Below are positions 1 to 13,123 of a DNA stretch of 64,000 bases, piece after piece (positions within the stretch are counted from its first letter, which is position 1; the number at the start of each line of letters is the position of its first letter). A program made the position numbers and the translations under genes. The notes below the pieces were generated by a model. That model did not search any database. It was not told the DNA's origin and saw nothing but the letters and a program-made list of their open reading frames with translations. This DNA is from Bradyrhizobium sp. WSM471 (GTDB taxonomy: Bacteria; Pseudomonadota; Alphaproteobacteria; Rhizobiales; Xanthobacteraceae): contig NZ_CM001442.1 of NCBI RefSeq assembly GCF_000244915.1, positions 434,001-498,000 on the forward strand. Direction: 5' to 3'.

Positions 1-1
1 C

Positions 2-82
2 GACGGCAAGGAGGCCGTGACCTTCCTTGTTCGCGTCAAGGAGAGCCTGGAAGATCCGGCGCGCCTGGTGCTCGATCTCTGA
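2..82 (+). CDS. sucB: 2-oxoglutarate dehydrogenase E2 (dihydrolipoyl succinyltransferase), C-terminal fragment
   Basis: Only the last 26 codons are in the window. They end in VKESLEDPARLVLDL, which matches the conserved end of the succinyltransferase E2 subunit (E. coli SucB ends in a very similar LLEDPTRLLLDV). E2 transfers succinyl groups from lipoate to CoA in the TCA cycle. The downstream lpdA supplies the E3 subunit of the same complex, which supports the call. The gene is cut by the window edge, so its domains cannot be checked. Confidence 0.8.
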   Translation, partial: DGKEAVTFLVRVKESLEDPARLVLDL

Positions 83-146
83 TCGCTGATGCTCTGCGAG
101 CGCCGTCGCCTTTCGCGACGGCGCGTGTCGAACCATGGAGGCGCGC

Positions 147-896
147 GTGACGGATAAAGTCGTTGTCATCACCGGCGGCAGCCGCGGCATCGGCCGGGCG
201 ACCGCGATTGCGGCAGCCAAGCGCGGCTTCCGAATCGTCGTCGGCTATGCCAGCAACAAGACGGCCGCCGACGAGGTGGTCGCGGAGATCGCAGCCAGCA
301 ACGGCAAGGCCATCGCCGTGAAATGCGACGTCGCCGAGGAAAGCGAGATCCTGGCGCTGTTCAAGGCCGCGGACGCGTTCGGCACGCTCGGCGCGCTCGT
401 CAATAATGGTGGCATTGTCGGGACCAGTGGCGTGCGCGTCGACGAGATGTCGGCCGAGCGCATCCAGCGCGTGATGGCGGTCAACGTCACCGGCTCCATC
501 CTCTGCGCGCGCGAAGCGGTGAAGCGGATGTCGACCAGGCACGGCGGTCAGGGCGGCGTCATCGTCAATCTGTCGTCCGTTGCTGCCAAGCTCGGCGCGC
601 CCAACACCTATGTCGACTATGCCGCGTCCAAGGGCGCGATCGATTCCTTCACCATCGGCCTCGGCTATGAGGTTGCCGGCGAGGGCATTCGCGTCGCGGG
701 CATCCGCCCCGGCCTGATCGATACCGAAATCCACGCTGCCGGCGGCGAACCCGACCGCGCCCATCGTCTGGCCCATATGGTGCCGATGAAGCGCGTCGGG
801 ACTGCCGATGAAGTCGCCAATGCCATTGTCTGGCTGATGTCGGACGATGCCTCCTACGTCACTTCAGCCATTCTCGATGTGTCCGGCGGACGCTGA
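147..896 (+). CDS. SDR-family NAD(P)-dependent oxidoreductase
   Basis: A classical short-chain dehydrogenase/reductase of about 249 residues. The cofactor motif GGSRGIG lies near the N-terminus. NNGG replaces the usual NNAG. The catalytic serine is in [11 protein letters not shown] and the YxxxK pair is in [10 protein letters not shown]. The C-terminus ([14 protein letters not shown]) is typical of 3-oxoacyl-ACP-reductase-like SDRs. The GTG at 147 is preferred because GGAGG sits five bases upstream; an in-frame ATG at 135 is the alternative. It lies between sucB and lpdA, an arrangement I recall from Bradyrhizobium. Its substrate cannot be inferred. Confidence 0.88.
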   Translation: MTDKVVVITGGSRGIGRATAIAAAKRGFRIVVGYASNKTAADEVVAEIAASNGKAIAVKCDVAEESEILALFKAADAFGTLGALVNNGGIVGTSGVRVDEMSAERIQRVMAVNVTGSILCAREAVKRMSTRHGGQGGVIVNLSSVAAKLGAPNTYVDYAASKGAIDSFTIGLGYEVAGEGIRVAGIRPGLIDTEIHAAGGEPDRAHRLAHMVPMKRVGTADEVANAIVWLMSDDASYVTSAILDVSGGR

Positions 897-952
897 CGCG
901 CCGCGCGGACGCTGGCACATCCCTCAACGCTAAACTTACGGGACTTTCTCTC

Positions 953-2350
953 ATGGCATACGATCTCGTCGTCATCGGCACCGGACCGGGCGGTTATGTC
1001 TGCGCGGTGCGTGCAGCGCAGCTCGGCATGAAAGTCGCCGTGGTGGAGAAGAACGCAACGCTCGGCGGCACCTGCCTCAATGTCGGCTGCATGCCGTCCA
1101 AGGCGCTGCTGCACGCCTCCGAAATGTTCGAGGAAGCCGGGCATTCCTTCGCCAAGATGGGCGTCAGCGTCTCCGCGCCGAAGCTCGATCTGCCTGCGAT
1201 GATGAATTTCAAGCAGCAGGGCATCGACGGTAACGTCAAGGGCGTCGAGTTCCTGATGAAGAAGAACAAGATCGACGTGCTCAAGGGCGCCGGCAAGATA
1301 CTCGGCACCGGCAAGGTCGAAGTCTCCGCCGACGGCAAGTCGCAGGTCGTCGAGACCAAGAGCATCGTGATCGCGACCGGCTCGGACATCGCGCGGCTCA
1401 AGGGCATCGAGATCGACGAGACGCGGATCGTGTCCTCGACCGGTGCGCTGTCGCTGGACAAGGTCCCCGGCAAGCTCTTGATCGTCGGCGCCGGCGTGAT
1501 CGGGCTCGAGCTCGGCTCGGTCTGGCACCGTCTCGGCGCTGAAGTCGTCGTCGTCGAATTCCTCGACCGCATCCTGCCCGGCATGGACGGCGAGATCGCC
1601 AAGCAATTCCAGCGCATCCTGGAGAAGCAGGGCTTTGCCTTCAAGCTCGGTGCCAAGGTCACGGGCGTGGACACCTCCGGCAAGACACTGAAGGCGACGG
1701 TCGAGCCTGCCGCCGGCGGCGCTGCCGAGACGCTGGAAGCCGACGTCGTTCTCGTCTGTATCGGTCGTGTGCCGTACACGGATGGGCTGGGCCTGAAGGA
1801 AGCCGGCGTTGCGCTCGACAATCGCGGCCGCGTGCAAATCGATCCGCACTTCGCCACCAGCGTGAAGGGCGTCTATGCCATCGGCGACGTCGTCGCGGGC
1901 CCGATGCTCGCGCACAAGGCCGAGGATGAAGGCGTCGCGGTCGCCGAGATCATCGCAGGCCAGGCCGGCCACGTGAACTACGATGTTATCCCAGGCGTCG
2001 TGTATACCACACCGGAAGTATCCTCCGTCGGCAAGACCGAGGAGGAGCTGAAGCAGGCGGGCGTGGCTTATACCGTCGGGAAGTTTCCCTTTACCGCCAA
2101 CGGCCGCTCCAAGGTCAATCAGACCACCGACGGCTTTGTGAAGATTCTCGCAGATGCGAAGACCGATCGTGTGCTCGGCGTGCACATTATCGGCCGCGAA
2201 GCCGGCGAAATGATCCATGAAGCCTGTGTTCTCATGGAGTTTGGCGGCAGCGCGGAGGACCTCGCGCGCACCTGCCACGCGCACCCGACCCGCTCGGAGG
2301 CCGTCAAGGAAGCCGCGCTTGCAGTCGGCAAGCGGGCCATCCATATGTAG
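953..2350 (+). CDS. lpdA: Dihydrolipoyl dehydrogenase (E3)
   Basis: A flavoprotein of 465 residues, the normal length for E3, which reoxidises the dihydrolipoamide of 2-oxoacid dehydrogenase complexes with NAD+. It shows an N-terminal FAD motif ([15 protein letters not shown]), the redox disulfide in [15 protein letters not shown], an NAD-binding [13 protein letters not shown], the second FAD motif [19 protein letters not shown] and the C-terminal catalytic His-Glu in [14 protein letters not shown]. It follows sucB and the SDR gene on the same strand, consistent with a role in the 2-oxoglutarate dehydrogenase operon. Confidence 0.96.
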   Translation: MAYDLVVIGTGPGGYVCAVRAAQLGMKVAVVEKNATLGGTCLNVGCMPSKALLHASEMFEEAGHSFAKMGVSVSAPKLDLPAMMNFKQQGIDGNVKGVEFLMKKNKIDVLKGAGKILGTGKVEVSADGKSQVVETKSIVIATGSDIARLKGIEIDETRIVSSTGALSLDKVPGKLLIVGAGVIGLELGSVWHRLGAEVVVVEFLDRILPGMDGEIAKQFQRILEKQGFAFKLGAKVTGVDTSGKTLKATVEPAAGGAAETLEADVVLVCIGRVPYTDGLGLKEAGVALDNRGRVQIDPHFATSVKGVYAIGDVVAGPMLAHKAEDEGVAVAEIIAGQAGHVNYDVIPGVVYTTPEVSSVGKTEEELKQAGVAYTVGKFPFTANGRSKVNQTTDGFVKILADAKTDRVLGVHIIGREAGEMIHEACVLMEFGGSAEDLARTCHAHPTRSEAVKEAALAVGKRAIHM

Positions 2351-2383
2351 GTCGCGCCCAGCGCCGAATCGGGCGGGAAACAC

Positions 2384-2914
2384 ATGCTACGCCGCCTGCT
2401 TCAACCGGTCTGGGTCCTGCTTGCGATCATCTTCCTGATCGAAGCCTGGCTGTGGGATCATCTCGAACCGATCGTCGCGCGGGTTGTCGCCATTGTCCCG
2501 CTCGCCCGGTTCAAGCAATGGCTGTCGGACCGCGTCGATGCGCTGTCGCCGGCGATGACGCTGATCGTGTTCGCCGTGCCCATCATCCCGCTGTTTCCGC
2601 TCAAGCTGGTCGGCCTGTGGCTGCTCACGCACGAATATTGGACCAGCGCGGTCTTCACCATCGTGTTCGCAAAGCTGCTCGGCGTCGGCGTCACCGCCTT
2701 CGTCTTCGACGTGACGCGCGACAAGCTGATGGAGATGCACTGGTTCGAGCGGCTTTATGATCTGGTGCTGAAGCTGCGTGCCAAGGCCGCCGAGCTGGTC
2801 GATCCGATCAAACGGCGCATCCGCGAGCTGATCGCCGGCAACGGCGAAGGCTGGTCCTCCCGCACGCTCCGCCTGATCCAGCGTTTTCGCAAAAGCGTGC
2901 ACGAAGCGCGTTGA
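2384..2914 (+). CDS. Conserved hypothetical membrane protein
   Basis: A 176-residue protein I do not recognise. A hydrophobic segment at residues 8-24 is followed by an amphipathic stretch, then two hydrophobic segments (about 57-82 and 88-107). The C-terminal third is basic and helical (KLRAKAAELVDPIKRRIREL). It starts 33 bases after lpdA and may be co-transcribed with it. Two palindromic repeats follow immediately downstream. Coding is supported by length, codon bias and the lack of a better frame; function is unknown. Confidence 0.75.
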   Translation: MLRRLLQPVWVLLAIIFLIEAWLWDHLEPIVARVVAIVPLARFKQWLSDRVDALSPAMTLIVFAVPIIPLFPLKLVGLWLLTHEYWTSAVFTIVFAKLLGVGVTAFVFDVTRDKLMEMHWFERLYDLVLKLRAKAAELVDPIKRRIRELIAGNGEGWSSRTLRLIQRFRKSVHEAR

Positions 2915-2937
2915 TCGTCGCCACTTGTTCAGGTCCC

Positions 2938-3014
2938 GTAGCCCGGATGGAGCGCAGCGCAATCCGGGACTGTTGCCCGCGGCCCCGCATTCCGCTGCGC
3001 TCCATGCGGGCTAC
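2938..3014. repeat. Palindromic intergenic repeat, family A, copy 1
   Basis: Begins GTAGCCCGGATGGAGCGCAG and ends in the near-complement CGCTCCATGCGGGCTAC, so it can fold into one long imperfect hairpin. A second copy lies about 30 bases downstream and a third at 54795-54881. This is a REP/MITE-like element seen directly in three places in this window. Confidence 0.85.
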
Positions 3015-3045
3015 AAATCTCGCCTCGTCCCCTCAATGCAGTCGA

Positions 3046-3122
3046 GTAGCCCGGATGAGCAAAGCGATATCCGGGATTCGTTATTGTGGCTCCCCACATG
3101 TCGCTGCGCTCATGCGGGCTAC
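3046..3122. repeat. Palindromic intergenic repeat, family A, copy 2
   Basis: Same ends as copy 1 (GTAGCCCGGATGAGC ... GCTCATGCGGGCTAC), 77 bases long. Compensating changes keep the arms complementary (GGATGAGCAAAGCGAT against ATGTCGCTGCGCTCAT). It sits between two convergent genes. Confidence 0.85.
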
Positions 3123-3127
3123 GAGTC

Positions 3128-3718
3128 TCAATGCAAATGCAGCAGATGCGGCAACCACAGACCAAGCCCGGTCATGATGAGCCCAGCGATCGTCAGCAGG
3201 CCGGCGACATAGGCGAGTGCGATCATGCCGGTGATGATGGTGGCTGAGGCGAGAACGATGCCGATCTGGAAGGCGGCGGACGCCAGCTCGAAGTGATGAT
3301 ATTTCGCAGTCGCCTCGTCGCGCTCATGCTCGGCGTGCTTGGCCTTTTCGGCCAGCTGCTCGGTGCCTTCGCCGGTCTCGGGCTCGGAGCGGTAGCGCTG
3401 CGCGGTCTTCTGCCAGTCCTCGATCTGCTTCTGCACGGCCACCTTGTTGGCCTCGTCGCTCGCTGCGCCGAGGATGAGCTTGCCCTGGTCCGCCATGCTC
3501 TGCACCATGGTGCGGCGGATACTCTTGGCTTGGAAGAACGCCCAGAGGTTGGAAGCCTCGACGTTCTTGCTGATCGATTCGGTCTGGGCGCCCTTGCCGA
3601 GCGTCTCCGAGATCGCCAGGAAAAGCGCCAGAACGGCGATCAGGAGCGCGATCTTCTTGTTCGAGCCGGACGCGTGTTCGGCGTGCTCGGCGTGCTCCAT
3701 GCTTTCATGTGCGCTCAT
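3128..3718 (-). CDS. DUF4337 family membrane protein
   Basis: A protein of about 196 residues with the DUF4337 layout: a short His/Glu-rich N-terminus (AHESMEHAEHAEHA), one transmembrane helix (IALLIAVLALFLAISETLG), a charged helical middle (KQIEDWQKTAQRY...AKHAEHERDEA) and two hydrophobic segments at the C-terminus. The start at 3718 is chosen because AGGAGGG lies just upstream; the frame stays open to 3778 without a second good site. The family is common in proteobacteria and its function is unknown. Confidence 0.85.
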   Translation of the reverse strand: MSAHESMEHAEHAEHASGSNKKIALLIAVLALFLAISETLGKGAQTESISKNVEASNLWAFFQAKSIRRTMVQSMADQGKLILGAASDEANKVAVQKQIEDWQKTAQRYRSEPETGEGTEQLAEKAKHAEHERDEATAKYHHFELASAAFQIGIVLASATIITGMIALAYVAGLLTIAGLIMTGLGLWLPHLLHLH

Positions 3719-3817
3719 AAATCCCTCCTGCCCGGTTCCCCACGATTGACCGAACCGCGGGCGCCGCGCAAGAGGCATGCGCGCCGAGAGGCTTGCTATG
3801 ACAGCTTCATGTCAGCA

Positions 3818-4783
3818 TCAGCGCCGCGGATGCGCGCTGGCATAGACTTCCAGCAGCCGCTCGGCATCGATGCCGGTATAGATCTGCGTGGTCGAGAGCG
3901 AGGCATGGCCGAGCAATTCCTGGATCGCGCGCAAATCGCCGCCGCGTGACAACAGATGCGTGGCGAAGGAATGCCGGAGCGCGTGCGGCGTGGCGCTGTC
4001 GGGCAGGCCGAGCGCGCCGCGCAGCCGCTCCATCGCGAGCTGGATGATGCGCGGGCTCAAGGGCCCGCCGCGCGCGCCGACGAAGATCGGCCCCTCCGCC
4101 GGCAGCGGATACGGGCACATCGAAACGTATTCATGCACCAGTGCGAGCACGTTCTGGAGCACCGGCACCATGCGGGTCTTGTTGCCTTTGCCCGTCACGA
4201 TCAGCACGTCGCCTTCGCCGGGACGCGGCACCTCGCGGCGCGTCAGCCCCAGCGCTTCGGAGATGCGCAGGCCCGAGCCGTAGAGGAGAGCCATCACCGC
4301 GGCATCGCGCGCCAGAATCCAGCTCTCGCGGTCCTCGCCGGCGCGCTCGTCGGCGTCCGCAAGACGTTTGGCCGAAGCCATCGGCAGCGGCTTTGGCAGG
4401 CTCTTGGCGACTTTCGGCGCACGGATTGCCGAGAGCGCCCCGACCTTGCCCTTGCCTTCGCGCTCCAGGAAGCGGCCGAACGAGCGCAGGCCCGCGAGTG
4501 CGCGCATCAGCGAGCGCCCGGCAATATCGTCGGCGCGGCGCATCGCCATGAAGGCCCTGATATCGGTGGCCTCCAGCGCGGCGAAACGCTTCAGCGTCAC
4601 CCGCTCCCCCCAATGGCCGCAGAGGAAATTCAGGCACTGCCGCAAATCGCGGGCATAGGCTTCCAGCGTCTTCGGCGACAGCCGCCGCTCCGCACCGAGA
4701 TGCGACAGCCAGCGCGTCATCTCCTGCGCGATGTCAGGATCGGCGCTGGCGAGCTCGATCTGTGGGGCGGCCGCTTTGCTCAT
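3818..4783 (-). CDS. xerC: Tyrosine recombinase XerC
   Basis: A site-specific recombinase of about 320 residues that, in this family, resolves chromosome dimers at dif with XerD. The N-terminal SAM-like domain (LSPKTLEAYARDLRQCLNFL) precedes the catalytic domain. All active-site residues are visible: Arg in YGSGLRISEALGL, Lys in GKGNKTRMVPV, His/Arg in HALRHSFATHLL, the second His in LLGHASLSTTQ and the nucleophile Tyr in IYTGID. It is divergent from priA, the usual alphaproteobacterial neighbour. An in-frame GTG at 4807 is an alternative start. The C-terminal 'SAHPRR' is typical of chromosomal XerC, so it is not taken as a mobile-element integrase. Confidence 0.93.
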   Translation of the reverse strand: MSKAAAPQIELASADPDIAQEMTRWLSHLGAERRLSPKTLEAYARDLRQCLNFLCGHWGERVTLKRFAALEATDIRAFMAMRRADDIAGRSLMRALAGLRSFGRFLEREGKGKVGALSAIRAPKVAKSLPKPLPMASAKRLADADERAGEDRESWILARDAAVMALLYGSGLRISEALGLTRREVPRPGEGDVLIVTGKGNKTRMVPVLQNVLALVHEYVSMCPYPLPAEGPIFVGARGGPLSPRIIQLAMERLRGALGLPDSATPHALRHSFATHLLSRGGDLRAIQELLGHASLSTTQIYTGIDAERLLEVYASAHPRR

Positions 4784-4894
4784 GCGCTCTGGACGTGGTG
4801 ATTCCACTCAGTATATCGCATCACACTCGTTTATCGTTCGCTAAGGCCGCCTCAGGGCGCTAGCCTTGAGGCCCCGGGTTCCGATTCCCCCTCC

Positions 4895-7105
4895 ATGGAT
4901 CACACGTCGCGCAGCAACGTCGTCTCCGCCAACGCGACCCGCATGGTCGACGTGCTGGTGCCGGTCGCGCTCGACCAGACCTATTCCTACAAGGTGCCGC
5001 GTGGGATGGAGCTGAAGGCGGGCGATATTATTGGCGTGCCGCTCGGCCCGCGCGAGGTGCTCGCCGTGGTCTGGGCCGAAAACGCCAATCCGGATCCGCG
5101 CCTGCACAACCGCCTCAAGGAGGTCAGCGAAAAGCTCGACATCCCGCCGTTGAAGCCCGAGCTGCGTGCGGTCGTGGACTGGGTCGCCAATTACACGCTG
5201 AGCCCGCGCGGCATGGTGCTTCGCATGTGCCTGCGCATGGGTGAGAACCTCGGCCCCGAGCGGGTGCGCGCCGGCGTGCGCCTGGTCGGCGATCCGCCAA
5301 AACGTCTGACGCCGGCGCGGCAGCGCCTGATCGAGGTGCTGTCGGACCGGCTGCTGCACGGCAAGTCCGAGGCGGCCAAGGAGGCCGGCGTTACGGCCGG
5401 TGTGATCGACGGCCTCGTCGACGAAGGTACGCTCACGGTCGAGCCGATGCCGCCGCCTCCGCCGCCGCCCGCACCCGATCCGGATTTCAGCCGGCCGGAT
5501 TTTTCGCCGCTCCAGCGCGCCGGGGTCGATGCGATGCGCGCGCTCGCGGCTAACGGCAGCTTTCACGTCGCGCTGCTCGACGGTGTCACCGGCTCGGGCA
5601 AGACCGAGGTTTACTTCGAAGCGGTGGCCGAGGCGATCCGCCGCGGAAAGCAGTCGCTGATCCTGATGCCGGAGATCGCGCTCACCGGCCAGTTCCTCGA
5701 TCGCTTCGCGCAGCGTTTTGGCGTGCGCCCTCTGGAATGGCATTCCGAGCTGACGCCGCGCACCCGCGCGCGCAACTGGGCGGCGATCTCCGAGGGCAGC
5801 GCGCCGGTCGTGGTCGGCGCGCGCTCGGCGCTGTTTCTGCCCTACGCCAATCTCGGCCTCATCGTCGTCGATGAAGAGCACGACCAGGCCTACAAGCAGG
5901 ACGAGGGCGTGCATTATCACGCCCGCGACATGGCGGTGGTGCGCGCCCATATCGCAAAGGTCCCGATCGTTCTGGCGTCGGCGACGCCCTCGGTCGAATC
6001 CGAGGTCAATGCACGCAAGAACCGCTATCAGCGCATCGCGCTGCCGTCGCGTTTCGGCGGCCAGCACATGCCGCATATCGAGGCCATCGACATGCGCCGC
6101 GAGCCGCCGGCGCGCGGCCGCTTCATCTCGCCGCGGCTGGCCTCCGAGATCAGGACCGCGATCGAGCGGCGCGAGCAGGCGCTATTGTTCCTCAATCGCC
6201 GCGGCTATGCGCCGTTGACGCTGTGCCGCGCCTGCGGTCATCGCTTCGCCTGCACCATTTGCGATGCCTGGCTGGTCGATCACCGCTTCCGTCAGCGCCT
6301 CGTCTGTCACCATTGCGGCTTCTCGATGCCGCGCCCGCAAACCTGTCCGCATTGCGCGGCGGAGGAATCGCTGGTCGCGGTCGGGCCCGGCGTCGAGCGC
6401 TTGCAGGAGGAAGCGGCGGCGCTGTTCCCGCAGGCGCGCACCATGGTGCTGTCGAGCGATCTCATCACCTCGATCGAGACGATGCGCTCCGAGCTGAATG
6501 ACATCGCGGAGGGCCGCGTCGACGTCATCATCGGCACCCAGCTCGTGGCCAAGGGCCACAATTTTCCGCGGCTCAATCTGGTCGGCGTGGTCGATGCGGA
6601 TCTCGGACTGTCCAATGGCGATCCGCGCGCCTCGGAGCGCACCTGGCAATTGCTCAACCAGGTGATCGGCCGCGCCGGGCGCGAGCAGGGCCGCGGCGTC
6701 GGCTATCTCCAGACCCATCAGCCCGATCATCCCGTGATGAGGGCACTGATCGCCTGCGACCGCGAAGCGTTCTACGACAGCGAGATCGATTTGCGCGAAC
6801 GCACGCTCTATCCGCCGTTCGGGCGGCTCGCGAGCCTGATCATTTCCGCCGGCGACCGGCCGAGCGCCGAAGGCTTTGGCCGCCACCTTGTCGCGCTCGC
6901 GCCGCGCGACGAGCACGTGGTGGTGCTGGGCCCGGCGGAAGCCCCGCTCGCGGTCATCAAGGGCCGCTACCGATTCCGCATCCTGGTGAAATCGGCGCGC
7001 GGGTTCGACCTGTCGGATTATCTGCGCAACTGGCTTGCCGTCTGCCCGAAGCCGAAGGGCAATCAAAAGCTCGAGGTCGACGTCGATCCACAGAGCTTCT
7101 TGTAG
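4895..7105 (+). CDS. priA: Primosomal protein N' (replication restart helicase PriA)
   Basis: A 736-residue 3'-to-5' superfamily 2 helicase that reloads the replisome at stalled forks. The N-terminal DNA-binding domain is followed by a Pro-rich linker (PMPPPPPPPAPDPD, about residue 185). Walker A is DGVTGSGKTEVYF, the DEEH box is VVDEEHDQAYKQ, and motif III is ASATPSVES. A zinc-binding insertion carries CRACGHRFACTIC, CHHCG and CPHC, eight cysteines in four pairs as expected. Helicase motifs V and VI appear in GTQLVAKGHNFP and QVIGRAGREQGRG. All features are intact. Confidence 0.96.
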   Translation: MDHTSRSNVVSANATRMVDVLVPVALDQTYSYKVPRGMELKAGDIIGVPLGPREVLAVVWAENANPDPRLHNRLKEVSEKLDIPPLKPELRAVVDWVANYTLSPRGMVLRMCLRMGENLGPERVRAGVRLVGDPPKRLTPARQRLIEVLSDRLLHGKSEAAKEAGVTAGVIDGLVDEGTLTVEPMPPPPPPPAPDPDFSRPDFSPLQRAGVDAMRALAANGSFHVALLDGVTGSGKTEVYFEAVAEAIRRGKQSLILMPEIALTGQFLDRFAQRFGVRPLEWHSELTPRTRARNWAAISEGSAPVVVGARSALFLPYANLGLIVVDEEHDQAYKQDEGVHYHARDMAVVRAHIAKVPIVLASATPSVESEVNARKNRYQRIALPSRFGGQHMPHIEAIDMRREPPARGRFISPRLASEIRTAIERREQALLFLNRRGYAPLTLCRACGHRFACTICDAWLVDHRFRQRLVCHHCGFSMPRPQTCPHCAAEESLVAVGPGVERLQEEAAALFPQARTMVLSSDLITSIETMRSELNDIAEGRVDVIIGTQLVAKGHNFPRLNLVGVVDADLGLSNGDPRASERTWQLLNQVIGRAGREQGRGVGYLQTHQPDHPVMRALIACDREAFYDSEIDLRERTLYPPFGRLASLIISAGDRPSAEGFGRHLVALAPRDEHVVVLGPAEAPLAVIKGRYRFRILVKSARGFDLSDYLRNWLAVCPKPKGNQKLEVDVDPQSFL

Positions 7106-7113
7106 GCCCCACT

Positions 7114-7216
7114 GTCATTCCGGGGCGCGACCAAGTCGCGAACCCGGAATCCATTCATCCACCGACCCTGCTGTTCGATGGATTCCGGGCTCGCGCTACG
7201 CGCGCCCCGGAATGAC
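7114..7216. repeat. Palindromic intergenic repeat, family B
   Basis: A 103-base element with complementary ends (GTCATTCCGGGGCGCG at the left, CGCGCCCCGGAATGAC at the right) and a second internal pair (CCGGAATCCAT against ATGGATTCCGG). It sits immediately after priA and resembles REP-type elements common in Bradyrhizobium. Confidence 0.8.
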
Positions 7217-7217
7217 G

Positions 7218-7252
7218 AAGCCCGCCGTCCCCCAAGACGGCGGGCTTCTTTC
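7218..7252. terminator. Bidirectional terminator between priA and the RlpA gene
   Basis: A GC-rich stem, AAGCCCGCCGTC pairing with GACGGCGGGCTT around a five-base loop, followed on the plus strand by CTTCTTTC. It lies between two convergent genes and could serve both. Confidence 0.7.
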
Positions 7253-7266
7253 AGGCGTCGCGCCCC

Positions 7267-7776
7267 TTAGGAGACGACTTCCGCGGTGACGCGCCCGACG
7301 CCGGCGCCGGTGAGGCCGATGGCCCGGGCAGCGCCCGTGGAGAGGTCGAGGACACGGCCGCGAACGAACGGGCCACGGTCATTGATCGTGACGATGACGC
7401 TCGAGCCGCCATGGGTAACGCGCAGCTTGGTGCCGAACGGCAGTGAACGGTGCGCCGCGGTCATGGCGTTCTGGTTGAAGCGCTGGCCCGAGGCAGTCCT
7501 GCTGCCGGACTCGTTCCCGTAAAAGGAAGCCATGCCGGAGAAGGAACGTCCGGTCCCCTGCGACGGCGTCATCGACGCATTGGCGTTACGCCAATCGGAG
7601 GTCGTGTTGGCATCGTTCTGGGCGTGGTGGCGGTGATGATGGTGGGAATACCGGTGGTGATGGCGGGATTTGGCGGAAGCTTCGGTGGCAGTTCCACCGA
7701 TGAGAAGAGTTGCGGCAACAAAGGCGATCGCCGTACGCGGCCGGGTCACAGAGCCCAGCGTCTTCAAACAAAGCAT
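7267..7776 (-). CDS. RlpA-like septal ring protein (double-psi beta-barrel)
   Basis: A 169-residue exported protein. A signal sequence (IAFVAATLLIGGTATEASAKS) is followed by an unusual His-rich stretch (RHHHRYSHHHHRHHAQ, residues 38-53) and a C-terminal RlpA domain with the family core: GMASFYG, SRTASGQRFNQNAMTAAHRSLPFGT, VTINDRGPF and VLDLSTGAARAIGL. In well-studied bacteria RlpA is a lytic transglycosylase acting on denuded glycans at the septum. No SPOR domain is present, so septal targeting is uncertain. The His tract could bind metal; that is inference only. Confidence 0.88.
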   Translation of the reverse strand: MLCLKTLGSVTRPRTAIAFVAATLLIGGTATEASAKSRHHHRYSHHHHRHHAQNDANTTSDWRNANASMTPSQGTGRSFSGMASFYGNESGSRTASGQRFNQNAMTAAHRSLPFGTKLRVTHGGSSVIVTINDRGPFVRGRVLDLSTGAARAIGLTGAGVGRVTAEVVS

Positions 7777-8424
7777 ATATTGGTCCCTAAGCTAGTATTG
7801 CCACATATGTGGCAAGTGGAGCCCCCGTAAGTTTGCGAGCGGGACCGCGTTTCGATTCCTAATGAGGCGTGAATTGGGCAGTAAATCCGTTCTGTGTCGC
7901 CGTGTAATATCTTGTTACCGGCAGAGATATTCAGCCGACATTCCGTAATATTGGAATTTAACGATCTATTAACCTACATATTACTTGTAAATACTGTAAA
8001 ACGAAGTCATCGCTTCCCGCATTTAGGTTTGGGAAAGTATTCGGCGAGTGAAGTCCGCCCGCCCGGAATCACGCCTCAGCGATCCGTGTTCATGGCCGCT
8101 ATGCGCTGAGGGCAGGAACCAATGGCCCGGCGTCGGCTCGAGGCCCGAGGTTAAGCGCTGTGGCAATTCCGCGGCATGGCAGGTCGTCGTGGCGTCGGCG
8201 TGGACTGCGACGAACTGGCGACAGAACGTCATGCCTTTAATTTGGCGTCATGTTGCACGTGCGCGCCTGCTATGTTAGCAAAGCCGCGATTTTAACGAGC
8301 CCGGCACTTCCGTGCGGGGTCGAAAATCGAAGTCCCGCTTGAATTCCAAGGGCTTGGATCGCTAGGCGCCGCTTCGTGGCGACGGTTTTTCCCTTGCGAG
8401 TTTGACAGCAAAAAGAGCACGTCT
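7777..8424. other. Intergenic region upstream of the atp operon
   Basis: About 650 bases between the divergent RlpA gene and atpH. The first 250 bases are distinctly AT-rich (for example TATTAACCTACATATTACTT near 7970). No open frame has convincing coding character. The atp promoter is expected here, but I could not identify a clear -35/-10 pair. Confidence 0.6.
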
Positions 8425-10514
<2,090 letters not shown>

Positions 10515-10526
10515 GAGAACGGTCGC

Positions 10527-10552
10527 AAGGCCGGGCTTCTTGTCCCGGCCTT
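10527..10552 (+). repeat. Hairpin in the atpA-atpG gap
   Basis: AAGGCCGGG pairs with CCCGGCCTT around an eight-base loop, 13 bases after the atpA stop. No U-run follows, so it is not a clear terminator. It could stabilise or attenuate the operon transcript. Confidence 0.6.
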
Positions 10553-10583
10553 CCGTGCCTCACTGCATGGAACGAAGACGTGG

Positions 10584-10606
10584 ATGCCCGGGACACGCCC
10601 GGGCAT
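10584..10606. repeat. Palindromic repeat in the atpA-atpG gap
   Basis: ATGCCCGGG pairs with CCCGGGCAT around five bases. The surrounding sequence (ACGTGGATGCCCGGGAC ... GGGCATGACGA) resembles a dispersed Bradyrhizobium repeat. With the hairpin at 10527 it fills much of the 152-base gap. Confidence 0.6.
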
Positions 10607-10666
10607 GACGACTGGGATAGGCTAGCGGCTTGATCCAAGGGGTCGAACCGCCGGGGTGAACGAAGA

Positions 10667-11542
10667 ATGGCGTCACTTAAAGACATGCGCGTCCGCATCG
10701 CCTCCACCAAGGCGACGCAGAAGATCACCAAGGCCATGCAGATGGTTGCGGCGTCCCGGTTGCGCCGCGCCCAGCAAGCGGCCGAGGCGGCGCGGCCCTA
10801 TGCCGACAAGATGAGCGCGGTGATCTCCAACATCGCCAGCGCTGCCGCCGGTTCGCCCGGCGCACCGGTGCTGCTGGGCGGCACCGGCAAGGATCAGGTT
10901 CACCTGCTGCTGGTCTGCACCGGCGAGCGCGGCCTGTCCGGCGCGTTCAACTCCTCGATCGTGCGCCTCGCGCGCGAGCGCGCCCAGGCGCTGATGGCGC
11001 AGGGCAAGGAAGTCAAATTCTTCTGCGTCGGCCGCAAAGGCTACGAGCAGCTCCGCCGCCTCTACGACAAGCAGATCGTCGAGCATCTCGACCTGCGCGG
11101 CGTTCGTCAGCTCGGCTTCCTCAACGCCGAGGACATCGCAAAGAAGGTTCTGGCCCGCTTCGACAACGGCGAATTCGACGTCTGCACGCTGTTCTACGCC
11201 CAGTTCAAGTCCGTGATTGCCCAGGTTCCGACCGCGCAGCAGATCATTCCGCTGACCGTGGAAGAAAAGGCGGCGAACGCGCCGTCGACGTCCTACGACT
11301 ACGAGCCGGAGGAAGACGAACTCCTCTCCGGCCTGTTGCCGCGGAATATCGCGGTGCAGATCTTCCGCGCGCTGCTGGAAAACAACGCCTCGTTCTACGG
11401 CGCCCAGATGAGCTCGATGGACAACGCCACCCGCAACGCCGGCGAAATGATCCGCAAGCAAACCCAGATCTACAACCGAACCCGTCAAGCCCAGATCACC
11501 AAGGAGCTGATCGAGATCATCTCCGGCGCCGAGGCGGTCTGA
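10667..11542 (+). CDS. atpG: ATP synthase F1 subunit gamma
   Basis: 291 residues, the rotor shaft of F1. The N-terminal coiled-coil ([20 protein letters not shown]...[11 protein letters not shown]) and the C-terminal helix ([24 protein letters not shown], in part) that form the central stalk are both clear. It lies in the usual order after atpA and before atpD. Confidence 0.96.
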   Translation: MASLKDMRVRIASTKATQKITKAMQMVAASRLRRAQQAAEAARPYADKMSAVISNIASAAAGSPGAPVLLGGTGKDQVHLLLVCTGERGLSGAFNSSIVRLARERAQALMAQGKEVKFFCVGRKGYEQLRRLYDKQIVEHLDLRGVRQLGFLNAEDIAKKVLARFDNGEFDVCTLFYAQFKSVIAQVPTAQQIIPLTVEEKAANAPSTSYDYEPEEDELLSGLLPRNIAVQIFRALLENNASFYGAQMSSMDNATRNAGEMIRKQTQIYNRTRQAQITKELIEIISGAEAV

Positions 11543-11573
11543 CGCACGAACCAAACGACGGTCGTTCAAGTAA

Positions 11574-13037
<1,464 letters not shown>

Positions 13038-13049
13038 GCTGCGAAGGAC

Positions 13050-13114
13050 GAGCAGGGAGTAGCGAATAGTCGCGCTGCTCCCACTCCATTCGCAATTCAC
13101 TACTCACTATTCGC
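13050..13114. repeat. Inverted repeat in the atpD-atpC gap
   Basis: GCGAATAGT at 13062-13070 is complementary to ACTATTCGC at 13106-13114, and GAGCAG at 13050 to CTGCTC at 13075. Repetitive motifs of the type GAGTAGCGAATAG / ACTACTCACTATTCGC suggest a dispersed element inserted between cistrons rather than a terminator. Confidence 0.65.
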
Positions 13115-13123
13115 AGGTTTCCA

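Noticed and set aside
854..2383. Long open frame on the minus strand antisense to lpdA
   Set aside because: High-G+C genes leave long antisense frames open; the translation is His/Arg/Asp/Ala-rich without any domain, while the plus frame is a complete LpdA.
3818..4783. xerC as an integrase of a mobile element
   Set aside because: Divergent placement beside priA and high sequence typicality of chromosomal XerC; no att sites or cargo nearby.
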